Source of the DNA: Bacilli bacterium
GTDB taxonomy: Bacteria > Bacillota_I > Bacilli_A > ML615J-28 > CAG-698
Assembly: GCA_023228385.1 (NCBI GenBank)
Contig: JALOBF010000077.1
Coordinates: 1 to 7,136, forward strand
Length of the DNA: 7,136 nt
Reading direction: 5' to 3'
A model generated the notes under the pieces. It was given only the letters and a program-made list of their open reading frames with translations. It searched no databases and was not told the DNA's origin. The translations under genes and the position numbers were made by a program. Shown piece after piece: positions 6,305 through 7,136 of the stretch. Position 1 is the stretch's first letter, and every line of letters begins with the position of its first letter.

Positions 6305-6332
6305 AAAAAAGATTTTCGGATGTCGAAAATCT
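6305..6332 (-). terminator. Rho-independent terminator of the restriction endonuclease gene
   Basis: On the minus strand a perfect 9-bp stem AGATTTTCG / CGAAAATCT (6332-6324 and 6318-6310) with loop ACATC is followed by a T run (A run at 6305-6310). It overlaps the TAG stop (6333-6331) of the nuclease gene. It implies that most nuclease transcripts stop here, so the methyltransferase downstream needs its own promoter or read-through. Confidence 0.85.
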
Positions 6333-7136
6333 AATCTAATTTAGTATTAAATAATTTGTCTAACACACCCTCTTCCAAATCATTTAAATTATATATAGCA
6401 TCAAGGACATCGTATGTTTCTTCCAAGTTGTTTTTAGCAGTATTCCAAGCGGTTCCATCAGTAATCCAAACAAAATCAAATTTGTCTATTTTTTTAGTCT
6501 CTAGAGCTATCATTTTATAGGACCTGGCAGTTTCGTTTAATTTTGAACCGCCACCGCTACCTTGATAAAAGTTAGTCTCGATTGCAAATATCTTAGAACT
6601 TGTTTTCACAACAAAATCAAATCGTTTAGTGACTTTACCCATATTAGAAAGTCGTGATAAATCAACGTTCCAATTAGTTTCAATATCTTTTAATCTCATT
6701 TGTTTATAATATTCTACACCTGTAAGTTTAATATGTTTTTCAACTAATTTTTCCATTGCTTTGCCGCCACGATTTTTTCTTCCGTTAGAATCAAGTCCGG
6801 TTTCCACCCCTAAGGCATAATCGACCAAGTTATTGATAATATGATTCGCTATCAAATCAAATAATCCAGTTTTACGCATAAATACTTTATATTGCTTAAT
6901 GTCGTAGTTTTGTTTTTCAAAATTATACTTATATTCATCGTCGCCCTCAAGAACATATATTTCATTTCTACGAACAGCAAGCAACAAAGGTATACATTTC
7001 AAAATTTCAGGATACTTGGATACTATTTCTTCAAAATCATCTTCAATATTTTTAGAGCCTATCAATGAATTTAATATATTCAATTCAATCTTATATTTTT
7101 CTACTCCTTTGTATACCTTATCAAAATTCACATAAT
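6331..7136 (-). CDS. dpnB: Type II restriction endonuclease, DpnII/MboI family (GATC), 5' end cut by the window
   Basis: Strongly resembles R.DpnII, which cleaves unmethylated GATC. Shared features include ALN/ELN-I-NSLIGSKNI, YPEILK-PLL, NLVDY-GVE-G-D-NGRKNR, VDLS, KRFDFV, E-x-NFY-GSG, SKLNETARSYKMIA-ETK, WITDG and AKNNL-ET-D-L. KRFDFV (169-174) and ETN (185-187, counted from the GTG at 7131) form the probable PD-(D/E)xK-type core, with Asn in place of the usual Lys. The GTG at 7131-7129 is probably an internal valine. The frame stays open to the window edge (TAT precedes it), and YVNFDKVYKGV aligns with an internal part of DpnII, about 25-30 residues from its start. The full protein would then be near the usual 290 residues. 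Its own terminator overlaps the stop. The partner methyltransferase lies downstream after a 395-bp gap. Confidence 0.92.
   Translation of the reverse strand, partial: YVNFDKVYKGVEKYKIELNILNSLIGSKNIEDDFEEIVSKYPEILKCIPLLLAVRRNEIYVLEGDDEYKYNFEKQNYDIKQYKVFMRKTGLFDLIANHIINNLVDYALGVETGLDSNGRKNRGGKAMEKLVEKHIKLTGVEYYKQMRLKDIETNWNVDLSRLSNMGKVTKRFDFVVKTSSKIFAIETNFYQGSGGGSKLNETARSYKMIALETKKIDKFDFVWITDGTAWNTAKNNLEETYDVLDAIYNLNDLEEGVLDKLFNTKLD

Noticed and set aside
5937..6330. Possible intergenic promoter for the methyltransferase (TATAAT near 5950-5955)
   Set aside because: The -10 match nearly overlaps the ribosome binding site and has no -35 partner at a proper distance, so I do not annotate it.

Overview
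The window reads as a low-GC Gram-positive-type genome (Bacillota, or a walled relative of the Acholeplasma/Izemoplasma side of Mycoplasmatota). The clues are AT-rich sequence, strong AGGAG-type ribosome binding sites, a type II lipoprotein signal, TTG/GTG starts and U-tract terminators. Tryptophan is encoded by TGG, so nothing suggests the Mycoplasma code. The lineage is an inference; no rRNA or marker gene is present.

Left block (1-3866, minus strand): a probable operon. A five-helix membrane protein carrying an Ig/FN3-like domain (3078-3866) is followed by a metallophosphoesterase (2138-3058). After 32 bp comes a GH3 NagZ-like lipoprotein (144-2105), and a strong hairpin terminator at 46-78 ends the unit. 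The first two reading frames look like halves of one gene. An exact 36-bp direct repeat (3058-3093 and 3128-3163, offset 70 bp) separates them. Removing one 70-bp unit rejoins them into one 552-residue frame with the order TM helices, purple-acid-phosphatase-like N-terminal domain, metallophosphoesterase. This is the most interesting feature of the window.

Middle block (3867-5220): a divergent intergenic region holds a good extended -10 promoter for a DUF975-type membrane protein (4013-4624, plus). A decayed tandem paralogue of that gene follows (4675-5129). A perfect bidirectional terminator (5187-5219) serves this unit and the convergent gene to its right.

Right block (5220-7136, minus strand, visibly more AT-rich): a DpnII-type (GATC) restriction-modification locus. 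The restriction endonuclease gene (6331-7136, cut by the window edge) has its own terminator. A 395-bp spacer holds an unrecognised 70-codon frame and a second stem-loop. A DpnA-like beta-class DNA methyltransferase (5220-5936) with a TTG start closes the block. The Dam-like first methyltransferase (DpnM) of classical DpnII systems is not in the window. The order, nuclease before DpnA, differs from the classical dpnM-dpnA-dpnB order.
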